Shown in pieces: positions 53,933 through 64,000 of a stretch of DNA of 64,000 nucleotides (position 1 is its first letter; the number at the start of each line of letters is the position of its first letter). A model generated the notes under the pieces. It made no database searches. It worked only from the letters and a program-made list of their open reading frames with translations, and was not told the origin of the DNA. Location of the stretch: assembly GCA_014706295.1 (NCBI GenBank), contig JACSVZ010000025.1, positions 1,550,001-1,614,000 on the forward strand, in the 5' to 3' direction. The position numbers and the translations under genes are program-made. This DNA comes from Lycocorax pyrrhopterus obiensis (lineage: Eukaryota > Chordata > Aves > Passeriformes > Paradisaeidae).

Positions 53933-56900
53933 AAAGTGACGTGCCATTAGAAATTGCTGCACAATTGATAAGGGACTTTAGTCCCCAAAATTTCTCTTTG
54001 GATTCATCACTGATTCATGGCAGGGTTTAAATGGTGTGAAGCAAGAGAAAAGCTCCACACGAGGCTGCTTGTAAAAATATACATTACCTAAAAAGAAGTA
54101 AAAATCCCAATTAAATCCTTAGGTGGGAATCTGCATAGGAAACACTTGGATGTGGCTTAGCACTGCTGGATGTGGGTGCCAGGCATGGGTATGGGCAGAA
54201 ATGTGGAGGCATTGCTGAAATCCAGGCTGAGGATTGCAAAGTTTGAACAACTGTAATTTCTCTCCTTTATGCAGGAGATCCTTATCCTTCTGATAAGGAT
54301 CTGGAGGGTGCACTTTCATTTGTTTAAAATGTAATAAATAAATATGAACAGAACATCAAAGGATGCTTTTTCTTGTAATTTTTAACTGCCTCTCCACTCA
54401 ATGTTTCTGTGGATCCCTTGGCGTCCGTTTCATTGTGTTCTGACCCGTTTGTGTCTCTCACGCTTGGTTTATAGGGTTACTGTCAGCAAACTGATTTTTC
54501 TGGGGTTTTCCCTTTCACATGTTTTTTTTGGGGGATTGAGAAAATCCCAGGCGTATGGGACTGCTCGGCAGAGTTCCGCGTGTTTCCTAAAAGCACATGC
54601 AAAATCCCTTTGAAGAACATAATTTTATTGCTTACACTCACGAAATCCTCTCTTTGGTGATGCCATAATTCCAACACAAATGCTTAATTATGGTATTTTT
54701 TTTACAAATTCCCCAACCCTTCTGTAGCTGCCTGGCTCCTTATCTCCAGCCCTCGGCTTCCTGTGATTTAGTAACACACAAACTGCAGCTCCAGTGCTCG
54801 AGGTGGAGAAGAGTAAAACGGGAGCACTTGAATGTTTTTTGCCCAAGCTGTGATTACAGCCCGGCGTTTCCCGGTGCTCGAGCCCTCTCTTCGGAGTGTA
54901 ATTAGGAACACATTGATTCTTATTGCAGCTGGCAGCTGCTCGCTATTGCCTTTTTCAGCTTCTGACCCCCATAGTCCCGCTGACCTTTCCTGGGGTTAGT
55001 CGTAGGCCCTTTTCATTGTGATGGGCTCGAAGTGGCTCATGTGGAGTTGATTATTTCCTTGCTTGTCTGGCCTTTTTGGTGCCATAACTCCAAGTCACTT
55101 CCATTTTTTTCCCCTGCTTTTGGCTGACCACAGTGAAAGGAAATGCTTTTGCTGGCGACAGGATCGGTTTGCACGCTTGACTGACTCGATTGAGACCCTG
55201 AAAGGGGGGGAGGGGGAGGGTAATGAACACTGTAGGTGCTGCATTTGCTTTTTAAAGGTTGATGTTAATGATTGAGTGGTCATTAAGCATTCATAAAAAC
55301 GAGGCTTCGGCCGGCTCCGTTGCCTTTTGGCACTCTGAGCCCCGCGGGTTGGCACTGGGAGCGCGTCTGCCGCATCCCGCGTGGCTTTGGGGTGGCTTTG
55401 GGGTGGCTTTGGGGTGGCTTTAGGAGCAGCGCGGTGAGCGCTCACCGCTGTCAACTGCGCTGCCGAGGTGTCCCGGCCCCGAAACACCGGGAATAAACCG
55501 GGGAGGTCAGTCCGTGAAGCCCCGTGCAGGCTGCCGTGGCTCCCGGGCTGGACCCCGCTCCTCCCAGCCCAGAAAGCTAATGAAGTCTATGTGCCAGCTG
55601 TTACACTCATTTTGCCAGACCCCAGGAGGACAGCATGAAGACAGTCAGTGATCAAAGGCTCTGGAGATCACTGAGGAGCCGAGCGGCAGGAATGTCTGAT
55701 TGCTTTCTCTTGGAATGCCACAGGCTTCAATACCTCCTTTTTTTCTTTCTTTTTTTTTTTTAAAGGTGTCTTGGTGTGAGATTTAATGATCTAACTCAGC
55801 TTGCTCACGCTGAAGCCAGAGTATTTTAGTTAATTCAAGGGGGTTCATTCGCTCTAGATTTAGGTGGTTTGAAAATTTGTGGGTTTTGTTGTACGGATGG
55901 CAAGTTAAAATGAAATTTTTCTTGGTAATTCTAATAAATGGCCTAGGGGAAAAAACCAATTTGCTATGCTTTGGGTGTTAAATCACATATGGCATTATAA
56001 AGTGAGGTGGGATGAATCAATTTTGAGTTGCTGCTGTTTAGGAAAAATGGGAAATCTGTATATCTAAAGCTGGTATACTCCAGAGGGCTGTCACGATGCA
56101 GCTGGTGAGCAGTGCCGCCCCTGAGGCAGCGGCACTCAGTCACTTTTTCCTTGGGCTTCTTAGCAAAGGCCGTCAGCTCCTGGAGGTGGAGTGGGCAACC
56201 TGAATAACTCCCTCTGTTCCTGAGCATGCTGTTTCCTTCCTCCTCCTCCTCCTTCTGCTCTACCCAGCGTTTATGGGACCTGGAGCGTTTGGGTAGTGCA
56301 GAAACCCGTCCTCGTTTAGGCTGGTCCTCGTGGAACAGCTCACTTAAGGTTGGGAGAGTGTTGGAGCAGGGAGTGATGGAGTGGGAGTGCAGCAACAGAT
56401 CGAGGAGGGGTGGTGGCTGTTGGGAAGGGAGGTCCTGGTGTTGTCCTGCCAGCTGGTCTGAGATGGCAGGAAGATGATTCAGGGAGCTAAACCAAAATGG
56501 GGATGAGATAATGCTCTTTTCATAGTGGCTCTGCCCTCAGCTGCAAGGGTGGAGAGAAGTTCACGGTCCGGTAAATAAGTGGGGCAGGATCTCAGCTGTG
56601 TTTGGAAGGACACTGGAGCTCGGCACCATGGGAATGCATGGAAAACAGCGTTTTGTCATCTTTCAGAGTGTGAAACCTTATTTGGGGGCAAACATGGGTA
56701 GGAGTGAGTTAATTTGATGAGGGTTAAGTTACGGTGCCAGGACCAGACCTGTGGAGCTGTACAGTGGAGACCAGTGGTTTCTGGAGAAACAGCGACAAAC
56801 ATGAAGCTTTGGGAAGAGACAAGAGGGTCACTGCCAGGGCTGCAGAAATCCCGGCTGGTCTGGTGCCTGTGTCTTCCCAACTTGGCTCAGTAGGGTGCTT

Positions 56901-59630
56901 CAGTAAGCCCACAGGCTGCTCCCTGGTCCGGGATGGCCTGTGTCCATCCTGGTGAGGTCTCCAGGCCACAACAGCCGTGTGACCATGTGCCAGCTGCCCT
57001 GCAGCACCCCATGTGCCAGGCTGGTGTGCCAATCTGGCACTGGAGACAGCCCTGCTCCTGTGCTGGGAAACCTCTGGTGCTCTTAGGGAAAGTTAAACTG
57101 TCCCTTCCCCTCTGTGTGGAGTTAGTGTGGATGGTTTGTTTTCTTGCCTGTGCACGGCATTCCAGAGGTTGCGGGGCTGAAGCTGGGAGCTGCTGGACGC
57201 CTGTCCCCACAGCTCTGTGCTGAGGGGTTCCTTTCATAAAGGGTCTGTGACAAATGAGGCACACAGCTAGAATTGTATCATGTGCAGAAATACTTCATCT
57301 TACTAATTACATCCAGAAGTACCAGGCACACGTTTGTGGGCGCCCCTGTGTGTGCAGCATGCTCCCGAGGGGCAGGCATCCATTGGAATGGTCAGGATGA
57401 CCCCTCCCCCTGACACAAGTCTGTTATCTTCCTTGTTCCCCTTGATCCAGGAGCAATAGCCTACTTTAGAGCTGACAAGGAGGTCAAGTGCTGCACGAAG
57501 ATAACTGGAGGATGACTTCAGGTGAAGAGGTCTGGGTGGAAGTGGGAGAAATGTGGCCTTTGCCATGCTGTGCCTTTCTGCTGGGCTGGAGAAATGGCCG
57601 GGGAAAGTGAAAAGTGCATTTTCCTGATCCACGAAAACCTTGTCTGTCTCTATTCAACCTTGAATATTATTTATATGAATAACTCCTCTTTTAGTTTAAA
57701 ATGCTCAGACAGTGATGCCTCTTACTTCAAAATAACTTTGACTATTTGATCCACAAGTGATGGAGATTCATCCTCCCAGTCGAGGAACAGTGGGCAAAGT
57801 TGTTCTGGGCAGAGCTCATCTTGGAGTCTAGGACACTAAAATGGAGCCACATCTAACCAAGGTGCTCCTCTTCCAGATCCCAACCAGTCCCCAGTGACTG
57901 GTACTTGCTGTCAAAATGGGAGCTCAGCGTTATTGAAAAGATGGTAAAGGGGAAGGGTCGTGTTTTTTCATCCCTAGGGCTTTTTTAATACAATATTAAA
58001 GAGGCAAAGTTTCTCCACAGGACTTCTAAAGACCAAAAAACTACAAGCTGCGGTCTCACCCTCTTCTCTGTATTTAGCAAGGGGCTTCTGGAGTGTAACC
58101 ATCTGCAGAAGAAAAAGAAAGAAGCATTTTTGGGTTATGTTGTGTTGCTGGGTCTTATCTTCCCCTGTGTTCCCAAATCTACCAGTGAGCAAGATGTGTC
58201 AGCCATCCCTTCAGAAGCAGATGTTGGAGAAACTTCATTCAGATGCCCGAGTGTTGATGCTGAACAATCCTGCTCCAGTTAAAGCCACTATTTTTCCTTT
58301 TTCCCCCCCCCAGTCAAAGAACTTTGGTCTTTGTGGCTCGCTGTGTGTACTCACTGCTTTGCAGTTGATCTTACCACTCCACAAGCCTGCAAAAGCCAAA
58401 CTGGTAGGTCAAAAGAGGAGTAGCTGTTGACAGTGGCAGCGAGGAACATGTAAGGAGAAAGATAAACAGAGGGAAATCAGAGCCTGGATAAAGTAGATCT
58501 CCAAAGATAAAGTTTAGTTAAAGATAATGAGCTGGCCTTGTTTAAAAAGACAGCTGCAAAATAACCCAGTAGCTCCATGTGCTGGGGTTAAAGTTGACCC
58601 AGAATATACGTTTCATTGCTTTTGATAAATAAATAGTGGAGGGAAGATTTGGCAAAAAGCAACATTGCCCCCAGCCCTCTTCAGCAAAGTGTTTGATGTT
58701 AACAAGTTCTCTGGGTGTTTACTTTGTCCTCTGCGCGCGCTGGTGGAGCGGCGCTCCTGCCCTTGAACCGAGGGAGAATTCAAATAAACCAACCCCTTCG
58801 GCACAGCTGGGCTCTTCTGCCATCTGCGGCTTCCCAAAACAGCCCCGGCTCGCCTTGGGAACCAGCCTGGGCCACAGGATCGCCGGGTCTTCCCAACAGC
58901 TGAAATAAATTTGCTGGATCAGATAAAACTGCCCAGAAACGGGAGCAGAACTCGACAGCGTTTCTTGCCGCCCTCTCAAGCTGTCAGTCTAACCCAGAGT
59001 GCAGTTTGCATGCAGAAGTGGCAGTGAGCAAACAGCTCCATAAAATCCAGAGTGATTCTTTAATTACGACTGGAGGCTTTTCCTGATGCTTAATTTGCAT
59101 ATATATTTTACCATGATGCTGCGATGATAAAATATGGTTATTTTTAAATAAACCACAGGAATAATTTTGCTGTTGATATCCGGATCCAGCTTCTTGGAAA
59201 GCAAGTGGCTCTGTGAACACTCAATAAACTGGGACTTACTCCTACCAAGCATGTGTATTGCTGCACTTGTTTCTGTGCTCAAGTAAAACTCCCAGTTATT
59301 GTGTGTGTGTTGGATACGTGTTTATACACACAGCTGATAGATGAGATGTTTAAAGTGTATGTTGAGTGTTATCAGCAGCGGAATGGTGTGGCCAGGCTGA
59401 TAAATGAAGTAACTGTGCTAAATGAGCTCGGATCTTATCCATCATAGCATTACACAGGGCCAATAGGACATTCACATGAACGGCAGCTGTAGATTTATTG
59501 TTTTCTTGGAGAAACCAGTGTTTGATTGAGACTCAGAGTGTCAGAAACACCGTTCCTGAGACTCACCTCATGCAAGTCCGGTTGCTGGTTCCACGATTTA
59601 GTTTGTATTTTGCTGGTTTAACAATTTATT

Positions 59631-59662
59631 GTAGAGTCGTTTAGGTTGGAAAAGACCTCTGT
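59631..59662 (-). mobile_element. CR1 3' tail fragment, antisense
   Basis: GTAGAGTCGTTTAGGTTGGA followed by AAAGACCTCT resembles the reverse complement of a CR1 3' end. Only about 32 bases can be recognised. Confidence 0.55.
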
Positions 59663-60041
59663 GTTTTGCTGGTTTAATGATGTAGTTTTTATTTTTGATG
59701 ATGAAAGTGAGATCTTACGTAGCTGAGTGGTCGTGTGTGATACGGCCAAGGTAAGGACTGCGCTCTCTAGAAGCAGCCATGGAGATTAAAGTGGATCTAA
59801 TGGGTGCCCCAAAGGATAGAGGAGAAAGCACCATTTGTTTGGGAATATAAATGAGAACAAGACTAATATTGGTATTTTTTTCGTTGCTATGGTTTGCCTG
59901 TAAAGCCCAGCAGAAGGAGCCAGCAGATGACAGGTCTCAGTGAGCAGGTTTAGAGCAATTGTGAGCGGTAGCGGCATCGCAGCAGTAGATTCATAGAAAC
60001 TTGTAAAACAAGTGCGGCCTGATGATAGATGGTCAAATGAT

Positions 60042-60059
60042 TATTGTTTGCAAACAATA
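60042..60059. promoter_or_regulatory. 18-bp perfect palindrome TATTGTTTGCAAACAATA
   Basis: A perfect inverted repeat with no loop. It holds two inverted ATTGTT (SOX-type) words and two inverted TGTTTGC (forkhead-like) words meeting at a central TGCA. It lies about 320 bases upstream of the putative exon 2 acceptor of CDON and beside TAGATAAGC at about 60071. Binding is inferred from sequence only. Confidence 0.45.
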
Positions 60060-60441
60060 TTATCTCCAATAGATAAGCTGTTTACTTTGGACTCCAGCTC
60101 CTCTGGGTGGAACGGAGTCTAATTTATCAAGGCAGAGCGGTTCAATGCGGATGCCTCATGCCCCAGCTGTGGAAAAACTCTTACATTAAGAATAGTACTT
60201 GGAACCACAGTGAAGTTCAGCTCTAACTCACTTTTACAGATGGTTTCTATATTACAAAGAATATTGGCTGTTTCCTGGTTATGCCTTTTTTTTTTTTTAA
60301 ACCCCAAACACTTTGTTGTAAGAGAGTTAAAAGACGAACTCCTGAAACTCACAGTAGACATGTGCCTGTTTGTTTTGTAGCTGTTTCCGTGCCTCGTCTT
60401 AGTCTGGAGCTTTGGGCTTTCAATTTGGATAATCTGGCGCT

Positions 60442-62819
60442 ATGCCTCCAGCCCCCGGGCTCTTCCAGGCACTGCTCCTCATCGCTGCCACCGGCCTTGT
60501 CACTGCCACCAGCACAGGTAAGGCCTCACCCAAGCTGGGAGACTTGGAGGTTTTGGGGTTTGAGCCCAGACTTTGGAACAAACAACACTTGGGAGTGCAT
60601 TTCAAAGTGGCCAACTTTATTGGATATTGTCAATAATCTGCTTTTAAGGAAGCATGGAGCACTGAAACACAGCCTTACACTCAATGTATGACTTTGCTTG
60701 TGTCTGGCTCAAAACAAGTGCCAGAACGTGGAAGATTCTGGGCTACGTGGGTTTGTTCCTTGGGATCTCCATGGATTCAGCTGGACGCCGATTCTGCTGC
60801 ATACAGTGCATCTTGTGTTCCCAGGGGTCGGGAGGGGTTTGGATTTGTAGGGGGAGAGGGGAATCAGCCCTTTGAAATGCGAAAGCTGATGCGTGGCTGC
60901 AGTTGGAACAGCTCTGGTGTTAAAAAAAAGAAGAGGGATGGTTTTAATTGACACATCTGCTCTGTGTAGTCAGCTTGTCTTAACGTAACCACACAAAAAA
61001 GAAGCTTTTACTACTTTTAGCACTTCATAGCCAATCGTTATAAGCAAATGGGATAAATTTTATTTTTCAAGCAGTCATAGGAGATAAATTCCAGCTGCAG
61101 GGTCACTGCTACCAATTTTGCCTTTTACGCGAAGCACAGTGTTGGTGTCAGAAGTGAGGGCAGGGGCGAAGATGAAAGTAGCAGTATGATTTCATAGCAA
61201 TTGGTGGCGAGCAAACTGAAAGGTCAGTGCTTCCCTCTTATCCCTGGAAATTCAAACTGAACTAATAGGAAAAACAGTTTTCTAATTAAAAGCTAAAAAT
61301 GGACATCTGGAGTCCTGCGAAATGCTTGGATACCATTTTTATGGATTTCATCTTTTTTTGTTAAGTGAAGCCACACTTTAATTTCCAGTTTTATTTTATG
61401 TTTATGCAGATAGTTTATGGTTCAGTTAAAAATGTGCAGTTTCTCATCTGAAACTCATAACCAGAGCTGGGATGGACTGACTTGAGAAGAAAAGCATGAA
61501 CCCAGGGCCCCACCTATAAGAAAACTGTCTCTGACTTGGATGTCATTTAATATCATCTTGACCCATACTATCTGGAATTCCTTAGATCCTTTACAAACTA
61601 GAAGTTGTTTTTCCCTGCCAATGTGTTTATTTTTAATTTAGTTTTTTCTCCTAATTTGTATTACTAGCCAATTAAGTGTTACTGGTGTTAATTGCTTTTT
61701 GCTTGCTCCCTTCATGAAAATCTTTAGTGGAGAATTCAATAGAAAACAAATGGAAATACTTCCCAGTGTTTCATTGGCCAGAATAGGAAAAAATCTCTTC
61801 CAACAAGCAGGAATTTTCTTCTGGCAAATAAATGGATTCTCATAACCAAGTTCTGTGGAATTGAACCTTTTATTTATTAGCAGCTCTTCCTGTTTCTGTT
61901 CATCTTTACTCAGTAAAGATAATGGATGCCCAATTCATCATCCTTGTCCTGATGAAGTCCATGTATTTGGAATTAGCAAGAGCCTTTGCTGTTCGTCCAG
62001 CTTTTTTTATCCGGCTATTTTTAATTAGTTCTGCAGACTCGGAGACGGTTCTGTGTAAATACCTGGCAGGCTCCTGCCATTTCTAGCATTTTACAAGTCA
62101 CGTCCGGGCCTGCTTCATATGGGACAGATCAGCTACAGCTGCGTGTTCCTGTGCTCCGTCTCTTCAGGTGACGGGTGCTGTTTTCCTCCGGATAAATCCA
62201 GTGGGATTGCAGTTTTTGCCGGCCTGGCAGGCGTGACGCCTCTGCCTTGTGCACACTTGGGGATGTGCCTCCCCCTTACTGCACCTACCTCTGTTTAATT
62301 ACTGTTACCCCCTTTGTGGGGTTTGAATCTTGACGTTTTCCCAGTGTTTGAGAGCGAGCAGGAATCTCTCCTGAGTTCCTCTTGCCAAGGAAAAGGCAAC
62401 ACTTGCTTGAGTATCACTTGCAACTCGAAGTTGAGAGACCCTTTATATGGTGAGCCTGTCATATCAGTCAGCACATCGTTAACCTTATCACCTGTGTCCA
62501 TGCAAAATTCTGATCTCTAACTCAAGATATATATTTTTCCTTTTAGATTTAACTCCCCATTTTATTTCTGAGCCCTCATCTACTGTCCAGAAGTCTGGTG
62601 AGCCCGTCCAACTCCACTGCTCTGCCGAGCCCTCCACAGCTCGCCTTTCTTGGCGGTTTAATGGGGAGCCTCTGGACAGCAGGGTGGGAGAAGTGGAAAT
62701 CCAGTCAGGATCTTTGACAATCGTGTCCCTGAGCCCGGCGACGTGTGGGCGCTATCAGTGCGTGGCGAGCAGCAGCGTGGGCGCCGTGCTGAGCCGGCCT
62801 GCCACGGTGTCCATGGGCA
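60442..62819 (+). CDS. CDON: CDON, signal peptide and first Ig-domain exons (3' part outside window)
   Basis: CDON is a type I cell-surface protein (Ig and fibronectin III domains) that acts as a Hedgehog co-receptor and promotes myogenic differentiation through cadherin complexes. Coding exons are 60442-60517 and 62547-62819. The first, with 5' UTR probably from 60381 after acceptor TTTTGTAG, gives a typical signal peptide with a hydrophobic core ([16 protein letters not shown]). Across the splice (G|AT = Asp) the second begins [18 protein letters not shown] and forms one Ig I-set domain. The first Cys is in VQLHCSAEP, Trp in [10 protein letters not shown], and the second Cys in [15 protein letters not shown], ending PATVSMG at donor GTAAGT (62820). 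This fits CDON Ig1 (SEP..VQK.G..V.LHC), and CDON lies in the same chromosomal neighbourhood as CHEK1 in mammals. The close paralogue BOC is the main alternative and fits less well. The protein continues beyond the window. Confidence 0.9.
60518..62546 (+). other. CDON: CDON intron 2, nothing else recognised
   Basis: About 2.0 kb of AT-richer unique sequence between the signal-peptide exon and the Ig1 exon. The acceptor is TTTTCCTTTTAG at 62535-62546. No gene or transposon was recognised. Confidence 0.6.
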
Positions 62820-64000
62820 GTAAGTTCATTTGCATTTCTGTTCTTTGCTCCTTGCCAGTTCCTTCTTTGACGTTTAGAAAACACCTAGATCAAAGTGTTT
62901 TGGGGTGTTTTTTCCTCAGCCAGTACGTAGAATATGATGGATTATACACACTTCTTGCCTTTTTTTAATTCTGTCATCTGAGACCTGTCAGGTGATGCAG
63001 CCCTGGAACAGATTCCCCAGAAAGCTTGTGGATCCCCATCCCTGAAGGCTTTTAAAACCTCAGCTAGACCAAACCATACCTGATGGATTTAGTGTTGGTG
63101 TCAGCCTCATTTCGAGTTGAAGGACCTCAAGGGTCTCTTTCAGCAGACATAAATATTATTCAATGAAATAACATTCATTTCCATGAATTGGCCTGAAAAT
63201 ACAAGATTCCCAAATGCTTCCTTTCACAAAGGATGTTGAAAGAGCAGCTGAGCTGCCACACCATTGCAGAAGCATGCTTGAGAGTTGAGGAGAAATCTGT
63301 GGGAATTGTTGCCTGGAAAATAAGTGGGAGCTGCAGATTTTAATTTTCATGTGATTTGATCAAACCAGTGTTGATGTTCTTCAGGTGAGGACAACTCTTC
63401 TCTCCTCTTAGGGACAGTTTCCCTTCTCTTAGTTGCACTGGTTCTTCTGATCAATCTTTGCCTTGATGCCTGATCTGTAAATTGTTTGACCTCAAGGGAC
63501 TTTGGAAGAGGAAGGACAGTGTTTTCCACATGGAAAGGACAATGTGGTGCTGAGGACGGGAGTACAATATTCCTGCAGGAGCATGATTTGTCTGCTTGGG
63601 ATCTCTGAGCTGTCTGAATCAGGTCTTTGTCAAGCAGGGTTTGAGTGATTTCTCTGGAAGGGTACCTCATCTATGGAGCATGTCCAAAATCCCCTTGGGA
63701 GGAAAATCTCTTAAAAGTGTTTTGGTAAAGTACTGACCCATGGCCAGCCCCTCTCAAGAGAGCTCCAAGGGTGGCCGACGTAGGAAAACTTCACAACCTC
63801 GAAGAAGTTTGAACGTGGAGGGAGTAGAAGAGCAGCTTTCACACTTCCCTCCTCCCCTGGAGGTTTTGGCAGCACACGGGAAGGTGCTGGGAGCTCTCTG
63901 CCTGCCTCATGGCACTGCTGTGTTCATTATCAGCACAGAAAGACAATTCCATGTTTTTATGGGCAGTGTGGATTGACTTCTGTAGTGCCTGCAGAGCCTG
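62820..64000 (+). other. CDON: CDON intron 3 (partial), with CR1 remnant
   Basis: Intron sequence to the right edge of the window. No second Ig-domain exon with splice borders was recognised before the edge. Confidence 0.6.
62995..63150 (+). mobile_element. Decayed CR1 LINE fragment, sense, in CDON intron 3
   Basis: CCCTGGAACAGATTCCCCAG, AAGCTTGTGGATCCCCATCC and CTGAAGGCTTTTAAAACCTC follow the order seen in the CR1 3' region. Later parts (GAAGGACCTCAAGGGTCTCT) are more diverged. Inactive fossil. Confidence 0.75.

Larger units (their letters stand above)
41482..60380 (+). other. CDON: CDON intron 1 (about 18.9 kb), mostly unannotated
   Basis: Non-repetitive, average-composition sequence in sharp contrast to the minisatellite-rich left half. 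Reading frames on both strands are short and unrecognised. Only small CR1 tails (about 53893 and 59631) and a few homopolymer runs were recognised. Motif clusters that could be control elements are at about 54890-55000 and 60040-60060. No nested gene was found. Confidence 0.6.

Noticed and set aside
41482..60380. Short reading frames in CDON intron 1 as nested genes
   Set aside because: None exceeds about 190 codons, none shows a known domain or splice-consistent neighbour, and the sequence looks like ordinary intron.

Overview
This is vertebrate nuclear DNA, most likely from a bird. The genes are split into many exons with GT-AG introns. The proteins match vertebrate orthologues closely. Remnants of CR1 (the chicken repeat 1 LINE) are present in both orientations. 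The gene-rich half is GC-rich and compact, with short introns packed with minisatellites, which is typical of an avian microchromosome. The species cannot be told from this sequence.

Layout, all genes on the + strand: (1) 1-1356, the last two exons and poly(A) signal of FOXRED1, a mitochondrial complex I assembly factor. (2) 1.8-3.2 kb, a large CCCC(A/G)GTAT-type minisatellite. (3) 3.2-11.1 kb, complete EI24 (345 aa, ER membrane protein, p53-induced). (4) 11.2-19.9 kb, complete STT3A (705 aa, catalytic subunit of oligosaccharyltransferase). (5) 20.0-26.8 kb, complete CHEK1 (476 aa, DNA damage checkpoint kinase). (6) 26.8-41.2 kb, a gene-free interval dominated by at least seven tandem arrays, with two small AT-rich islands that look like developmental control elements. 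(7) 41.3 kb to the end, the 5' part of CDON: CpG island, non-coding exon 1, an intron of about 19 kb, a signal-peptide exon and the first Ig-domain exon.

I placed exon boundaries by keeping reading frame, GT-AG sites and similarity to the vertebrate proteins consistent. The assembled STT3A and CHEK1 models are 705 and 476 codons, the same lengths I recall for the human proteins, and their catalytic and phosphorylation residues fall at the same residue numbers. The genes are unrelated housekeeping or signalling functions that happen to be neighbours; there is no operon. EI24, STT3A and CHEK1 follow each other head-to-tail with gaps of only a few hundred bases. No new protein system was found. 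The points most worth a second look are a start-stop upstream ORF in STT3A, a 13-copy array carrying about 17 GATA-factor motifs, an 18-bp perfect palindrome of SOX/FOX type in front of the first CDON coding exon, homeodomain-rich islands in the intergenic region, and the extreme minisatellite load.
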